Assembly (NCBI RefSeq): GCF_014836845.1
Contig: NZ_JACSQA010000010.1
Location: 1 to 64,000, forward strand
From: Ureibacillus galli
GTDB lineage: Bacteria; Bacillota; Bacilli; Bacillales_A; Planococcaceae
DNA length: 64,000 bases
Direction: 5' to 3'
The notes beneath the pieces were generated by a model that made no database searches, was not told the origin of the DNA, and was given only the letters and a program-made list of their open reading frames with translations. Positions 43,242 to 51,076 of this stretch are shown one piece after another; positions within the stretch are counted from its first letter, which is position 1, and each line of letters starts with the position of its first letter. Made by a program: the position numbers and the translations under genes.

Positions 43242-43472
43242 CTTTACACAATATGTAGAATGTGCTTGTGGATATGTGTATAACTTTTGTGGATAAGTTG
43301 TTTGTAAATGAAATATTAACGTGGATAAATTGTTTGTATTTAAATTTTCTAACAATAGCTAAACGTAAAAATACTAGTATTATCTGCCTTATAGGAAATG
43401 AACGGCATGTATAGTACTAAAAGTTGATGTTGGGAAATAACTTTATGAATGTTTTGTAAAGGTGGATAAGTT

Positions 43473-43952
43473 GTGAATATCACAATCATTTCAGTCGGAA
43501 AGTTAAAAGAAAAGTATTTAAAGATGGGGATTGAAGAATATGTTAAACGGTTAGGGGCTTACGCCAAAATTGAACTAGTTGAAGTAGCAGACGAAAAGGC
43601 ACCAGAACAATTAAGCGATGCCGAAATGGAGATCGTGAAACGAAAAGAAGGCGAGAGGATATTGGCGAAGATAAACGACGGTATGCATGTCGTTGCCTTA
43701 GCGATTAACGGTAAAATGAAATCTTCTGAAGAAATGGCAAAGGATTTAGAATCCCTTATGACATATGGTACAAGTAAGGTGGCCTTTGTGATCGGTGGTT
43801 CCCTAGGTCTCCATGAAGATGTTTTAAAACGCGCGGATGAAAAATTAAGCTTTGGGAAAATGACCCTTCCCCATCAATTAATGAAACTAGTATTAGTAGA
43901 ACAAATTTATCGTAGCTTTAGAATTATTAAAGGCGAACCGTATCATAAATAG
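43473..43952 (+). CDS. rlmH: 23S rRNA pseudouridine1915 N3-methyltransferase RlmH
   Basis: A 159-residue SPOUT methyltransferase (Staphylococcus OrfX). The GTG start follows [22 protein letters not shown] and the C-terminal GEPYHK are family hallmarks. The last codons form the attachment core for a serine-recombinase element: GGCGAACCGTATCATAA (43932-43948). The final AAA TAG comes from the element side of the junction but still encodes Lys-stop, so the protein stays intact. Confidence 0.98.
   Translation: MNITIISVGKLKEKYLKMGIEEYVKRLGAYAKIELVEVADEKAPEQLSDAEMEIVKRKEGERILAKINDGMHVVALAINGKMKSSEEMAKDLESLMTYGTSKVAFVIGGSLGLHEDVLKRADEKLSFGKMTLPHQLMKLVLVEQIYRSFRIIKGEPYHK
43932..43952 (+). mobile_element. 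Left attachment site of SCC-like element (rlmH 3' end)
   Basis: GGCGAACCGTATCATAA is repeated exactly at 47640-47656. The sequence resembles the staphylococcal SCC attachment site at the same codons of orfX/rlmH (GAAGC-TATCA-AAATAA type). Confidence 0.85.
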
Positions 43953-43964
43953 GGCTAAAACTGA

Positions 43965-43997
43965 AAGGGAGGCTAATGCTTCCCTTATTGTTTTTTC
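43965..43997 (+). terminator. rlmH terminator supplied by the island
   Basis: Stem AAGGGAGGC/GCTTCCCTT then six T residues, located inside the island just past the attachment core and overlapping the 3' end of the decayed recombinase frame. Confidence 0.75.
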
Positions 43998-44947
43998 GTT
44001 ATTTGAAGGTAAATCTAAAAGAGAAGAATCCATAGGTTGAATATAATCTAGAGAAACCATTTCATTAAACCATTCTCCAGTAACCCCAGCCATTGATTCA
44101 ATAGTGAAATCAAATAGTAGATTGATTTTCGATATTTGACGACTTTTTTGACGACTGTATTCAGAGCTTATAGGATCTTTAGTTATATGAATATTTTTGA
44201 CGAAGAGGGAAAGAAGCTGTTTAATTTCTATAGCCGAAGCGCGATTTATAATATTGTCAAAATGGGAAAGTAAATTTTTAAGTGCTTCTGCATCAATTGG
44301 TTGTGTATCAAGAGACTTTAATTCTTCTTCAACCTTTTGGATACGTTCAATGATTTTGGAAACAGCTTCTTTTAATTCAAGCAATTTCTTTTTGAATACA
44401 TCTTGTAATTCAGGTGTATCCATCAATTGATTAACTATATTATCCATCTGTTTTTCAATCTTTGCTTTGGATGAATAAAGGCGTTTTTTTTCCTCGGACA
44501 AGGGTTGTTCAGCATGTAATCGCCGGTCATTTAATGTCATTACAAGCTTATCGATAAAGTAAGGTTTTTCTACTGTAAGTCTTAATTCATCCAGTACTTG
44601 TTTTTAAGCTACATCAGCGTTGATGGAATTTGGTTTACACGCAGTAGAGCCCTTTGCTTTATATTGCCCACATTGATAAAAGCGGTAATTACCATTAGAC
44701 TTTCCTGAGACCATGCCATGCCCACATATAGGGCATCGTAGCAATTTAGATAAAATGAAAGGTTTATCAGATTGTGTAGGGCGATATGAACGCTTCCTTT
44801 TCTTCTGTTGAACATCTTCCCAAAGTTGTGTAGAAATTATAGGCACATGAGCACCATTAATAATTTCAGGATTGGTATTCTTTCCTCTACGTCTTTTCTC
44901 AGACCAATTTAAGTGCTGATTGAATTGTAGGTTTTGAGAAACCATCG

Positions 44948-45135
44948 ATTGAGCCGTAATCAACGCCGTGCACCATCGACGTCTTTACGAAATCCTTAAG
45001 CTTGTCGATGCGTTCATTTGCTTCTGTCGGTGTAATCGTTAAGTCAGGTAATGCCGATATCGACGATGGAGTTAAGGAGGATTCTTTTTTTAGTTGAACA
45101 ACGTTGTTTATAGTTTCTTGATTTGATTGCTTCAT
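44948..45135 (-). pseudogene. Truncated phage-type gene fused to the recombinase remnant
   Basis: It starts with AAAGGAG and ATG at 45135 and reads MKQSNQETINNVVQLKK..., then ANERIDKLKDFVKTSMVHGVDYGSIDGFSKPT. This resembles the N-terminus of a phage and mobile-element protein family with the motif DYG-I-G-KPTL-KPGAEK. After KPT the homology ends and the sequence continues as recombinase in another frame (remaining codons to 44899 are out-of-frame). It looks like a deletion scar. Confidence 0.65.
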
Positions 45136-45530
45136 TTGTTTTTCGCTCCTTTATAACGTGGATTATATTTATTACTTTGATAATTCTTGTTTCCATATGT
45201 TGATGTCTGTTTTTGAATAACAATTATTTTATAAACGTACATAAAAAATTATTAATTCTTGAATACAAAATAATATGTATTCATTATTTTCCGCTCCTTT
45301 CTATAATGGCTTTCTTCTCACTAAGCCTTTTTTCGCTGTAATAAGAGTGATTTATGTGTAGAGGGGTGGGCGTGAAACAGTGGAAATACTTTTTCAAAAT
45401 ATATGACCAGGAGTCAGGGAGATTTTTATGAGAAAATAAAACAATATAGTCAATGAAAAAAGATTTATAATATTTATATTAAAATGTATAATTTAAATTA
45501 CATTTATTGTATAAAAAGGGAGATGTAGAA
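45136..45530 (+). other. Upstream region of the cargo operon
   Basis: About 395 bp between divergent units. It holds the ribosome-binding site of the truncated phage-type gene at the left and very AT-rich DNA before the cargo operon at the right. A 19-codon frame from GTG at 45372 to TGA at 45431, after GAGGGGTGGGC, may be a remnant of a lost gene. I cannot assign promoter hexamers with certainty. Confidence 0.4.
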
Positions 45531-46625
45531 ATGAATAAAGTAACTGATATTACATTTTTACCAGACTTAATTAAATTACCTAAAGAATCTTTAAAAGAAA
45601 TTTGTACAGATTTAAGACTAGATACAACAGGAACTTCATTTGATTTAGCTCAAAGGCTATGGGATTACATAGCTGATGGAAATCGAGATGGCTTAGAATC
45701 TTTAGAAAATAGACTATTATCAGGAAAAACATCTGTAGCTTGGTTCAAAGCTGTAGATTTACAGGCTCTACGAGGATTAAAGAAACATTTAATTGATGGA
45801 GAGCATAATTTCTTTGGAAATGTGTTAACTATCGAAGCAAGTGAACTTACTTCGGAGCCAAAATTAATAGCGGCAGCCGAGTTAAATGAGAATGAAATTT
45901 TATTACGATACGTATATAATAGTGGGAACAGAAGAACTATAAGCGGAACTCAAGTGTTTACTACTCCCAAAAGTGAAATTACTACGGCTTATTTAAACCT
46001 AAATGAGGGTATTGTTGAAATAAGAACAGATGCTAAAAATGCAACTAAAATAGCCTCTGCAATTACAAAAATAGGTGATTTAGATATTGTTTTGGAACCC
46101 AAAGCAATTTTAGCTCCTTTTGGTAATGACGTAGAACAAATTGCAAGCGCCCTTAATGGGGAATTAATTGATGCTACTTCAACGCCTGAGCTAGACTTAG
46201 AAGATTTTACTGAAGAACAAGCACAAGCAATTTTAAATATCTTAAACGCTTTAAACTCATATTTCGATGATGAAAGTGAAACAGAATTAATTGAAAGTTT
46301 AAAGAATGCATCAGAAACATTTGGAGATCATTTGTTAACAGCTCCTTTCACAGCACTTATACTAAATGGTATGGAACGAGTAGGAATGCGTACAAATGTT
46401 GGAGACTTGAGAGGGCAACCCTTATATGACACATTGAGACCTTATTTACAGCATCAAGGTGGATTCATAAAATTCAAGTTTCCTGTTGACGGTATCGAAA
46501 AAAACTTTACTATAAGAGTAGGATTGACTACAGACAGTGTTTACTTTACAACACCTGCTACTGAAGAAGTTATTAAATATGTTAGAGAAAACTTAATTCA
46601 AAACGTAGGTGTTGTTATTCAATAA
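45531..46625 (+). CDS. Unknown protein with N-terminal SAP-like domain
   Basis: I choose the ATG at 45531 (GGGAGATG upstream), giving 364 residues; an in-frame TTG lies at 45507. Residues 13-47 (LIKLPKESLKEICTDLRLDTTGTSFDLAQRLWDYI) fit a SAP motif, a helix-extended-helix often used to bind DNA. Residues 60-200 look like alternating strands and helices. Residues 225-275 are Glu-rich and helical. The C-terminal 90 residues have FIKFKFPVDGIEKNFTIRVGL, likely beta-rich. No catalytic motif, signal or membrane segment is seen. I do not recognise the family beyond SAP. It is first gene of a two-gene operon in the rlmH island. Confidence 0.75.
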   Translation: MNKVTDITFLPDLIKLPKESLKEICTDLRLDTTGTSFDLAQRLWDYIADGNRDGLESLENRLLSGKTSVAWFKAVDLQALRGLKKHLIDGEHNFFGNVLTIEASELTSEPKLIAAAELNENEILLRYVYNSGNRRTISGTQVFTTPKSEITTAYLNLNEGIVEIRTDAKNATKIASAITKIGDLDIVLEPKAILAPFGNDVEQIASALNGELIDATSTPELDLEDFTEEQAQAILNILNALNSYFDDESETELIESLKNASETFGDHLLTAPFTALILNGMERVGMRTNVGDLRGQPLYDTLRPYLQHQGGFIKFKFPVDGIEKNFTIRVGLTTDSVYFTTPATEEVIKYVRENLIQNVGVVIQ

Positions 46626-46642
46626 ATAGTGAGGTGAAAGTA

Positions 46643-47515
46643 ATGTCTGTAAACTTAAAAGAAAAAAGAGAAATACAAAATTTTGTAGAGCTTTTAGCTT
46701 TTAGTACGGTCTCAAGCTTTTACCCAACAGCTGTTTTAAAATACGCTAATGCTACTTCTCTTGAGTCTGTATTTGAATACCTTTTACGCCTTGTAGAAGA
46801 AGGTGAGCTCAAGTTAAAATGGGAATTAAAATGTTCTAACGAAGAATTAATATGTGCTCGGAAAATTATTAAAGTAGATAATAAAGAAGATATTATCGAC
46901 AATGAGTTTAATTGTGATATTTGTGGAAATACTTTTTTAGCTTCATACTATAATTTATTTCCAACATTTGAAATCACTCCAGAATATCGTGAATTAGTTA
47001 GAGGCGATTTTAAAAAAAAACAAGATTTACGCTTAGATAAGGGGAAATTTAGAGGCAAAATAAGGGAAGTAGCACAAGTGGTTGCTAAGGATGGGATTTC
47101 TGGAAATATTCCTTATGGAGATTTGCCCCCCCAAATCCAAGTAAATATTGATAAAGTACTACAACAAATAGTTATGTCAGGAGATGGTTTTTTGAATAAT
47201 GAAGGTAGAACTATCCATATTGGTGGAAATGTAAATGGCAACCCAAATTTGAATAATGGTGATGATGTAGTACAGGTAAATCAAGTAAAATCAGATGAAT
47301 CAGATAAACTATTTGCGGAATTGTTAAAAGAGATTTCAGAAAAATCAAACGAGAGCAATAAAGCACAATTAGAGTACTTTGCTGAAAAACTGAAAGAAGC
47401 ATATGAAAAAAATGATACAGAAGAAGGATCTAAGATGGTGAAATTTATTCAAGGTTCTTTAGGAAATATCGGTTCTTTAGCTTCAATTGCTAGTTTTTTC
47501 GGTATGACATTATAA
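46643..47515 (+). CDS. Unknown protein: winged-helix/four-cysteine module, GNVNGN linker, helical C-terminus
   Basis: I choose the ATG at 46643 (after GAGGTGAAAG), 17 bp after the preceding stop, giving 290 residues. Residues 14-60 look like a winged helix (SVFEYLLRLVEEGELKLKW). Cys64, Cys71, Cys91 and Cys94 (CDICG) may hold zinc. Residues 190-200, TIHIGGNVNGN, resemble short turn-rich linkers found before effector or adaptor domains in bacterial conflict proteins. Residues 221-260 are charged helices, and 268-290 end in a hydrophobic stretch GSLGNIGSLASIASFFGMTL. Function unknown; a sensor-effector arrangement is inference. Confidence 0.72.
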   Translation: MSVNLKEKREIQNFVELLAFSTVSSFYPTAVLKYANATSLESVFEYLLRLVEEGELKLKWELKCSNEELICARKIIKVDNKEDIIDNEFNCDICGNTFLASYYNLFPTFEITPEYRELVRGDFKKKQDLRLDKGKFRGKIREVAQVVAKDGISGNIPYGDLPPQIQVNIDKVLQQIVMSGDGFLNNEGRTIHIGGNVNGNPNLNNGDDVVQVNQVKSDESDKLFAELLKEISEKSNESNKAQLEYFAEKLKEAYEKNDTEEGSKMVKFIQGSLGNIGSLASIASFFGMTL

Positions 47516-47522
47516 GACTTTT

Positions 47523-47556
47523 AAGAGGTTGTTTATTAGCAACCTCTTATTTTTAT
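47523..47556 (+). terminator. Cargo operon terminator
   Basis: Perfect stem AAGAGGTTG/CAACCTCTT with eight-base loop, followed by ATTTTTATTT. Confidence 0.85.
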
Positions 47557-47639
47557 TTGGAAAATTAATTATTACACCATTCGTAATTCCGCAATAATTA
47601 ATTTCAATTTGAATTTTCTTTTACCCTATCCAACGTTAC

Positions 47640-47660
47640 GGCGAACCGTATCATAAGTAA
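47640..47660 (+). mobile_element. Right attachment site; displaced rlmH tail
   Basis: GGCGAACCGTATCATAAGTAA repeats the rlmH 3' end. In the rlmH frame it reads Glu-Pro-Tyr-His-Lys-stop, although upstream sequence is not rlmH. This is what integration into the last codons of rlmH would leave. Confidence 0.82.
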
Positions 47661-47754
47661 GTGCGTTTTTCTTAGTTCTATACATCTAAAATGCTGCATT
47701 TTTAGAGGAAAGAGAAGACTTGAAAGATAATTATATAATACGAATTTGTAGAAA

Positions 47755-47793
47755 AGTGTCGGGTACTATTAAAAGTGCCTGATACTTTTTTTG
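47755..47793 (+). terminator. Orphan terminator downstream of the right attachment site
   Basis: AGTGTCGGGTACT and AGTGCCTGATACT pair fully if three G-T pairs are allowed, followed by a T-run. No gene ends directly before it. It may be the original terminator of rlmH, separated from it by the island. Confidence 0.65.
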
Positions 47794-47889
47794 TTTTATC
47801 GGGAGTAGATTGGGTATTAACTATCATAAGCAAGTTATATAGCAAGAGGTATTGAAGGAATAATCGAAAAAGAAAGGAGTTATAGCAAT

Positions 47890-48672
47890 ATGTTGTTGAA
47901 TAAAAAGTTACTATTGGTCTTTAGTACAATAGTAGTTTGCTTTTTGTCTGGTTGTGCTGAGAAGCAGAAGCTTGAAGACGGATCTGAACTGATAAATAAA
48001 GATCAATTTATTTTTGCTACTTCTGGTGAATTCAAGCCATTTAGTTATATAAATGACGATCTCACAATGTCGGGCTTTGATATTGAAGTTGGTGAAGCGA
48101 TTGCAAAGGAAATGGGCCTTGAGCCGGTTCAGAAACGAATCAAGTTCAAAGGGATTGTTGAAGGGGTAAAAACAGGTAGAGCAGATGCAGCCGTTGCAAG
48201 CCACACGATTAACCCACAGCGAAGTAAACATGTTTCTTTCTCTACCCCGTATTATTATTCAGGGCCGAAAATTTTCACCAGACCGGATAGTAAAATTAGG
48301 ACTGTCGAAGATTTAAAGGGAAAGGAAGTAGCTGTTGCAAAAGGATCAACATATGCCGATACAGCTTCTAAGTATACAGACAAAATAAAAACATATGACA
48401 GCGATATTACAGCATTAAAGGCGTTGAGCAGCGGACGTCACGATGCAGTAATCACAGATTTTGTTACAGGAAAAACTGCTGAAAAGGAAGGGTTCGAGAT
48501 TAAAGGACAGCAATTAATTAATCGCAGTGAACAAGCGGTCGTGCTGCCCCAGGATAATCCACAACTATTGAAACGAGTAAATGAATCTTTGGAACAACTT
48601 CGGGAAAATGGAACACTGACTCAAATCAGTATCAAATATTTTGGTGAGGACATTACCAAAAAACCAGAGTAA
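47890..48672 (+). CDS. Polar amino acid ABC transporter, substrate-binding lipoprotein
   Basis: A 260-residue protein. The lipoprotein signal ends FLSGC with Cys22. The type-3 solute-binding fold is shown by FATSGEFKPFSYINDDLTMSGFDIEVGEAIAKEMG, DAAVASHTINPQRSKHVSFSTPYY, the ARG-type KGKEVAVAKGSTYADTA and SGRHDAVITD. It captures an amino acid outside the membrane and hands it to the permease encoded next. The family includes cystine, glutamine and arginine binders; I cannot decide the ligand. Confidence 0.92.
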   Translation: MLLNKKLLLVFSTIVVCFLSGCAEKQKLEDGSELINKDQFIFATSGEFKPFSYINDDLTMSGFDIEVGEAIAKEMGLEPVQKRIKFKGIVEGVKTGRADAAVASHTINPQRSKHVSFSTPYYYSGPKIFTRPDSKIRTVEDLKGKEVAVAKGSTYADTASKYTDKIKTYDSDITALKALSSGRHDAVITDFVTGKTAEKEGFEIKGQQLINRSEQAVVLPQDNPQLLKRVNESLEQLRENGTLTQISIKYFGEDITKKPE

Positions 48673-48703
48673 ACCAATGCTATAAAAGAAAGGAAGTAGT
48701 ACT

Positions 48704-49369
48704 TTGCCAAGTTTTTCGCATTTTTTCCACATACTAATGGACACAAAAGGTGTATTCTTTAAAGCTATGCTTTTAACATTAGAGCTGACGGTGGTTTCTA
48801 TCTTAATTGGAATCGTCATCGGACTTGTTTTTGCCTTATTAAAAATTTCTAATATAAAAATTTTAGAACTTATTTCAGATATATATGTCTATTTGGTTCG
48901 CGGAACACCGCTAATTGTTCAAATATTTATCCTCTACTTCGGAATTAGCGGGATTTTCCTTCTTCCTGATTTTTGGGCTGCTTCACTTGCTCTAGCGTTA
49001 CATAATGGAGCTTATATTTCTGAAATCCTTCGGGGAGCAATCCAGTCAGTCGATAAAGGCCAGTTTGAGGCAGGACGCTCTTTGGGAATGACAAAGACAC
49101 TGACATTAAGAAGGATTATTCTCCCGCAGGCATTCCGTAGAGCGTTGCCGCCTTTAGGCAATCAATTTATCATAAGTTTAAAAGATTCTTCGTTAGCCGC
49201 ATTTATCTCCATGAATGAGCTGTTTAATGTGGCGACAACACTTGGGTCAAATAATTTTGACGAAATGACCTATTTACTTATTGTAGCAGTCTACTATTTA
49301 TTATTAGTAGCGTTGATGACATTTGTAGTGAACCGAACTGAACAAAAATTAACGGTAAGTGACAGATAG
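48704..49369 (+). CDS. Polar amino acid ABC transporter, permease
   Basis: A 221-residue His/Glu/Gln/Arg-family permease with about five membrane helices. The EAA loop, which docks the ATPase, reads EAGRSLGMTKTLTLRRIILPQAFRRALPPLGNQ. The start is TTG with AAGGAAG upstream. Only one permease gene is present, so the channel is probably a homodimer. Confidence 0.93.
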   Translation: MPSFSHFFHILMDTKGVFFKAMLLTLELTVVSILIGIVIGLVFALLKISNIKILELISDIYVYLVRGTPLIVQIFILYFGISGIFLLPDFWAASLALALHNGAYISEILRGAIQSVDKGQFEAGRSLGMTKTLTLRRIILPQAFRRALPPLGNQFIISLKDSSLAAFISMNELFNVATTLGSNNFDEMTYLLIVAVYYLLLVALMTFVVNRTEQKLTVSDR

Positions 49370-49381
49370 GAGCTGAAAAGA

Positions 49382-50125
49382 ATGGACACCAAGGAAATGA
49401 TTAAAATAAAACAATTGAATAAATCGTTTGGAGATTTACATGTATTGAAAAATATCGACATGACAGTTTACGAGAGCGATGTTGTTTGTCTAATAGGATC
49501 GAGTGGGTCAGGGAAAAGTACCCTCCTTCGTTGTTTGAACTTTTTAGAAAGAAAGGATAACGGCAATATTATAATTGAGGGAAATGAAGTCAATCCACGG
49601 ACAGATGACCTTAACAAGATTAGAGAAAAGGTAGGTATGGTGTTTCAAAATTTCAACTTATTCCCACACAAAACGGTTCTGGAAAATATTATTGAAGCAC
49701 CTATTATGGTAAAGGGTGTAGACAAAGAGAAAGCTATCATCAAAGCAAAACAATTACTGAAAAAAGTAGGTTTGGAAGATAAGTCGGATGTCTATCCTAG
49801 TAAACTATCAGGGGGGCAAAAGCAACGGGTGGCGATTGCTAGAGCACTTGCGATGGAACCAGACATTATGCTTTTTGATGAGCCAACATCGGCACTCGAT
49901 CCCGAGCTTGTGGGAGAGGTTTTAACAACCATGAAAGACTTGGCTGAAGAAGGAATGACAATGGTTGTTGTAACCCATGAAATGGGATTCGCAAGAGAAG
50001 TAGCTGATTGGATTGTGTATATGCATGATGGGAAAATTATTGAACGCGGCACACCTGAACAATTTTTCAACCATCCGAAAGAGGAGAGAACTCGGGAATT
50101 TTTAACAGCGACAATGCTTAAATAA
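49382..50125 (+). CDS. Polar amino acid ABC transporter, ATPase
   Basis: A 247-residue ABC ATPase: Walker [14 protein letters not shown]-loop [11 protein letters not shown], signature [16 protein letters not shown], Walker [15 protein letters not shown], switch His in VVVTHEM. It ends the three-gene transporter operon, followed by a strong terminator. Confidence 0.96.
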   Translation: MDTKEMIKIKQLNKSFGDLHVLKNIDMTVYESDVVCLIGSSGSGKSTLLRCLNFLERKDNGNIIIEGNEVNPRTDDLNKIREKVGMVFQNFNLFPHKTVLENIIEAPIMVKGVDKEKAIIKAKQLLKKVGLEDKSDVYPSKLSGGQKQRVAIARALAMEPDIMLFDEPTSALDPELVGEVLTTMKDLAEEGMTMVVVTHEMGFAREVADWIVYMHDGKIIERGTPEQFFNHPKEERTREFLTATMLK

Positions 50126-50129
50126 ACTA

Positions 50130-50164
50130 AAAGGTCCTGCCTATATATAAGGCAGGACCTTTTA
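50130..50164 (+). terminator. ABC transporter operon terminator
   Basis: Stem AAAGGTCCTGCCT/AGGCAGGACCTTT followed by T residues. Symmetrical, so possibly bidirectional. The next 260 bp to the riboswitch show no gene. Confidence 0.92.
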
Positions 50165-50427
50165 TGGTTTTGTGTTAAATATTTGATTCAAATGCTCAAT
50201 TTAAGATATGAAGCGCTAAATTGTTAATTTATAGAGGGGAAAAAACTTTTTGTTGATAGAAGAAAAGAGCAAGAAGCTGAATAAGCAAATAAAAGAATGA
50301 TAGATCGTACAACTAGGTTCTATTGCTAAATAAACTTATAAAGTCATGTTCAGAGAATATAAGGAATTTTTATTTGAAATTTAGAGCCAATTTATATACT
50401 ATATTCATAAAAGAATGCCCGGATTTG

Positions 50428-50470
50428 AACGGGAGAGGTTCATAGCTTATACCCTCTATAAAAAACTATG
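50428..50470 (+). ncRNA. preQ1-I riboswitch aptamer
   Basis: GAGAGGTTCATAGCTTATACCC (split as GAGAGGTTCATAGC plus TTATACCCTCT) followed by ATAAAAAACTA matches the short class-I preQ1 aptamer: P1 stem AGAGG/CCTCT, the UAGC-containing loop, and the A-rich tail that docks in the stem. It lies upstream of queD-queE, the usual partner genes. Confidence 0.92.
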
Positions 50471-50485
50471 GAAACATGACAATTC

Positions 50486-50516
50486 GCCATGTCCATAAAG
50501 GACGTGGCTTTTTTTG
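50486..50516 (+). terminator. preQ1 riboswitch expression-platform terminator
   Basis: GCCATGTCC/GGACGTGGC hairpin with seven T residues, 17 nt after the aptamer. Ligand binding should favour this hairpin and stop transcription of queDE. Confidence 0.88.
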
Positions 50517-50602
50517 TTTAATGCATACGTTTTATTAGAAAGATTGTTAGCGCCTCTCTTGAAAAATTTCGGGAATATTTTCAGGGAGGGAATTTTGAAA
50601 AC

Positions 50603-51076
50603 ATGCCTAATTTTAGAATTGTTGATAAGCTACAAAAAATGGATGAAGATATTCAAAGAAGTCAATTAAAATACCATTCGAAACGTGTGCTTGTATGCAA
50701 AGAGTTTACTTTCGATGCTGCACATCACTTACATGATTATGAGGGAAAGTGTAAAAATTTACATGGTCATACATATCGTGCAGTCTTAGGATTAAGTGGT
50801 TATACTGACGAACGGGGCCTCATGATTGATTTTGGGGACATTAAGGACATCTGGAAACAAAAAATAGAAATTTATTTAGATCATCACTATATAAACGAAA
50901 CACTGCCACCGATGAATACGACGGCAGAGAATATCGTTGTTTGGATTTATGAAAAGTTGAATGAGGCCATGCGTGATGAACAACGATATAATGGGGCGCG
51001 TGTAGAATTTATCAGGCTTTATGAAACTCCTACAAGCTATGCTGAGGCAAGAAGGGAGTGGATGGAGTTTGAGTAA
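50603..51076 (+). CDS. queD: 6-carboxy-5,6,7,8-tetrahydropterin synthase QueD
   Basis: A 157-residue member of the PTPS-like family, acting in the second step of the preQ0/queuosine pathway. Zinc ligands H41, H54 and H56 lie in FDAAHHLHDYEGKCKNLHGHTY, with catalytic Cys50 and LDHHYIN and FIRLYETPTSYAE downstream. GGGAGGG precedes the ATG. The first 25 residues extend beyond a minimal QueD. It overlaps queE by eight bases. Confidence 0.94.
   Translation: MPNFRIVDKLQKMDEDIQRSQLKYHSKRVLVCKEFTFDAAHHLHDYEGKCKNLHGHTYRAVLGLSGYTDERGLMIDFGDIKDIWKQKIEIYLDHHYINETLPPMNTTAENIVVWIYEKLNEAMRDEQRYNGARVEFIRLYETPTSYAEARREWMEFE

Larger units (their letters stand above)
42911..43480. promoter_or_regulatory. DnaA-box cluster between htrA and rlmH
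   Basis: Exact boxes TGTGGATAA or complement lie at 42911-42919, 43009-43017, 43182-43190 (inside the CxxH gene) and 43288-43296. Variants are at 43030-43038, 43267-43275, 43275-43283, 43320-43328, 43461-43469 and 43472-43480. B. subtilis is known to have an oriC-proximal DnaA-box cluster near yydA, its rlmH. The last variant overlaps the rlmH start. Confidence 0.75.
43893..44947 (-). pseudogene. Large serine recombinase, 5'-truncated with an in-frame stop
   Basis: Two frames in the same phase are separated only by a TAA at 44604-44606 (...SINADVA-stop-KQVLDELRL). The upstream part has the recombinase domain end (NLQFNQHLNWSEKRRRGKNT) and the zinc ribbon LLRCPICGHGMVSGKSNGNYRFYQCGQYKAKGS. 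The downstream part is the coiled-coil arm (EEKKRLYSSKAKIEKQMDNIV...) and C-terminal region. The catalytic resolvase domain and most of the DNA-binding domain are missing. The frame runs through the attachment core into rlmH. Ccr-like or phage-integrase-like cannot be separated without the N-terminus. Confidence 0.85.
43949..47656. mobile_element. SCC-like island integrated at the rlmH 3' end
   Basis: The 3.7-kb interval between the two 17-bp repeats contains a decayed large serine recombinase next to the left end, a truncated phage-type gene, a possible gene remnant, and a two-gene operon. The right repeat (47640-47660) also reads E-P-Y-H-K-stop, as expected for the displaced original rlmH tail. 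The recombinase is broken, so the island is probably no longer mobile on its own. Confidence 0.8.

Noticed and set aside
45372-45380. GTGAAACAG as a fourth parS half
   Set aside because: The left half of the palindrome is missing.
47820-47836. Possible third attachment copy, TATCATAAGCAAGT
   Set aside because: It matches the right attachment region over only 14 bases with one mismatch, lacks GGCGAACCG, and has no rlmH-like frame; chance is likely in AT-rich DNA.
50418-50433. CCCGGATTTGAACGGG as a tRNA T-arm
   Set aside because: It resembles an antisense T-arm, but there is no surrounding cloverleaf; it is probably a local hairpin before the preQ1 aptamer.
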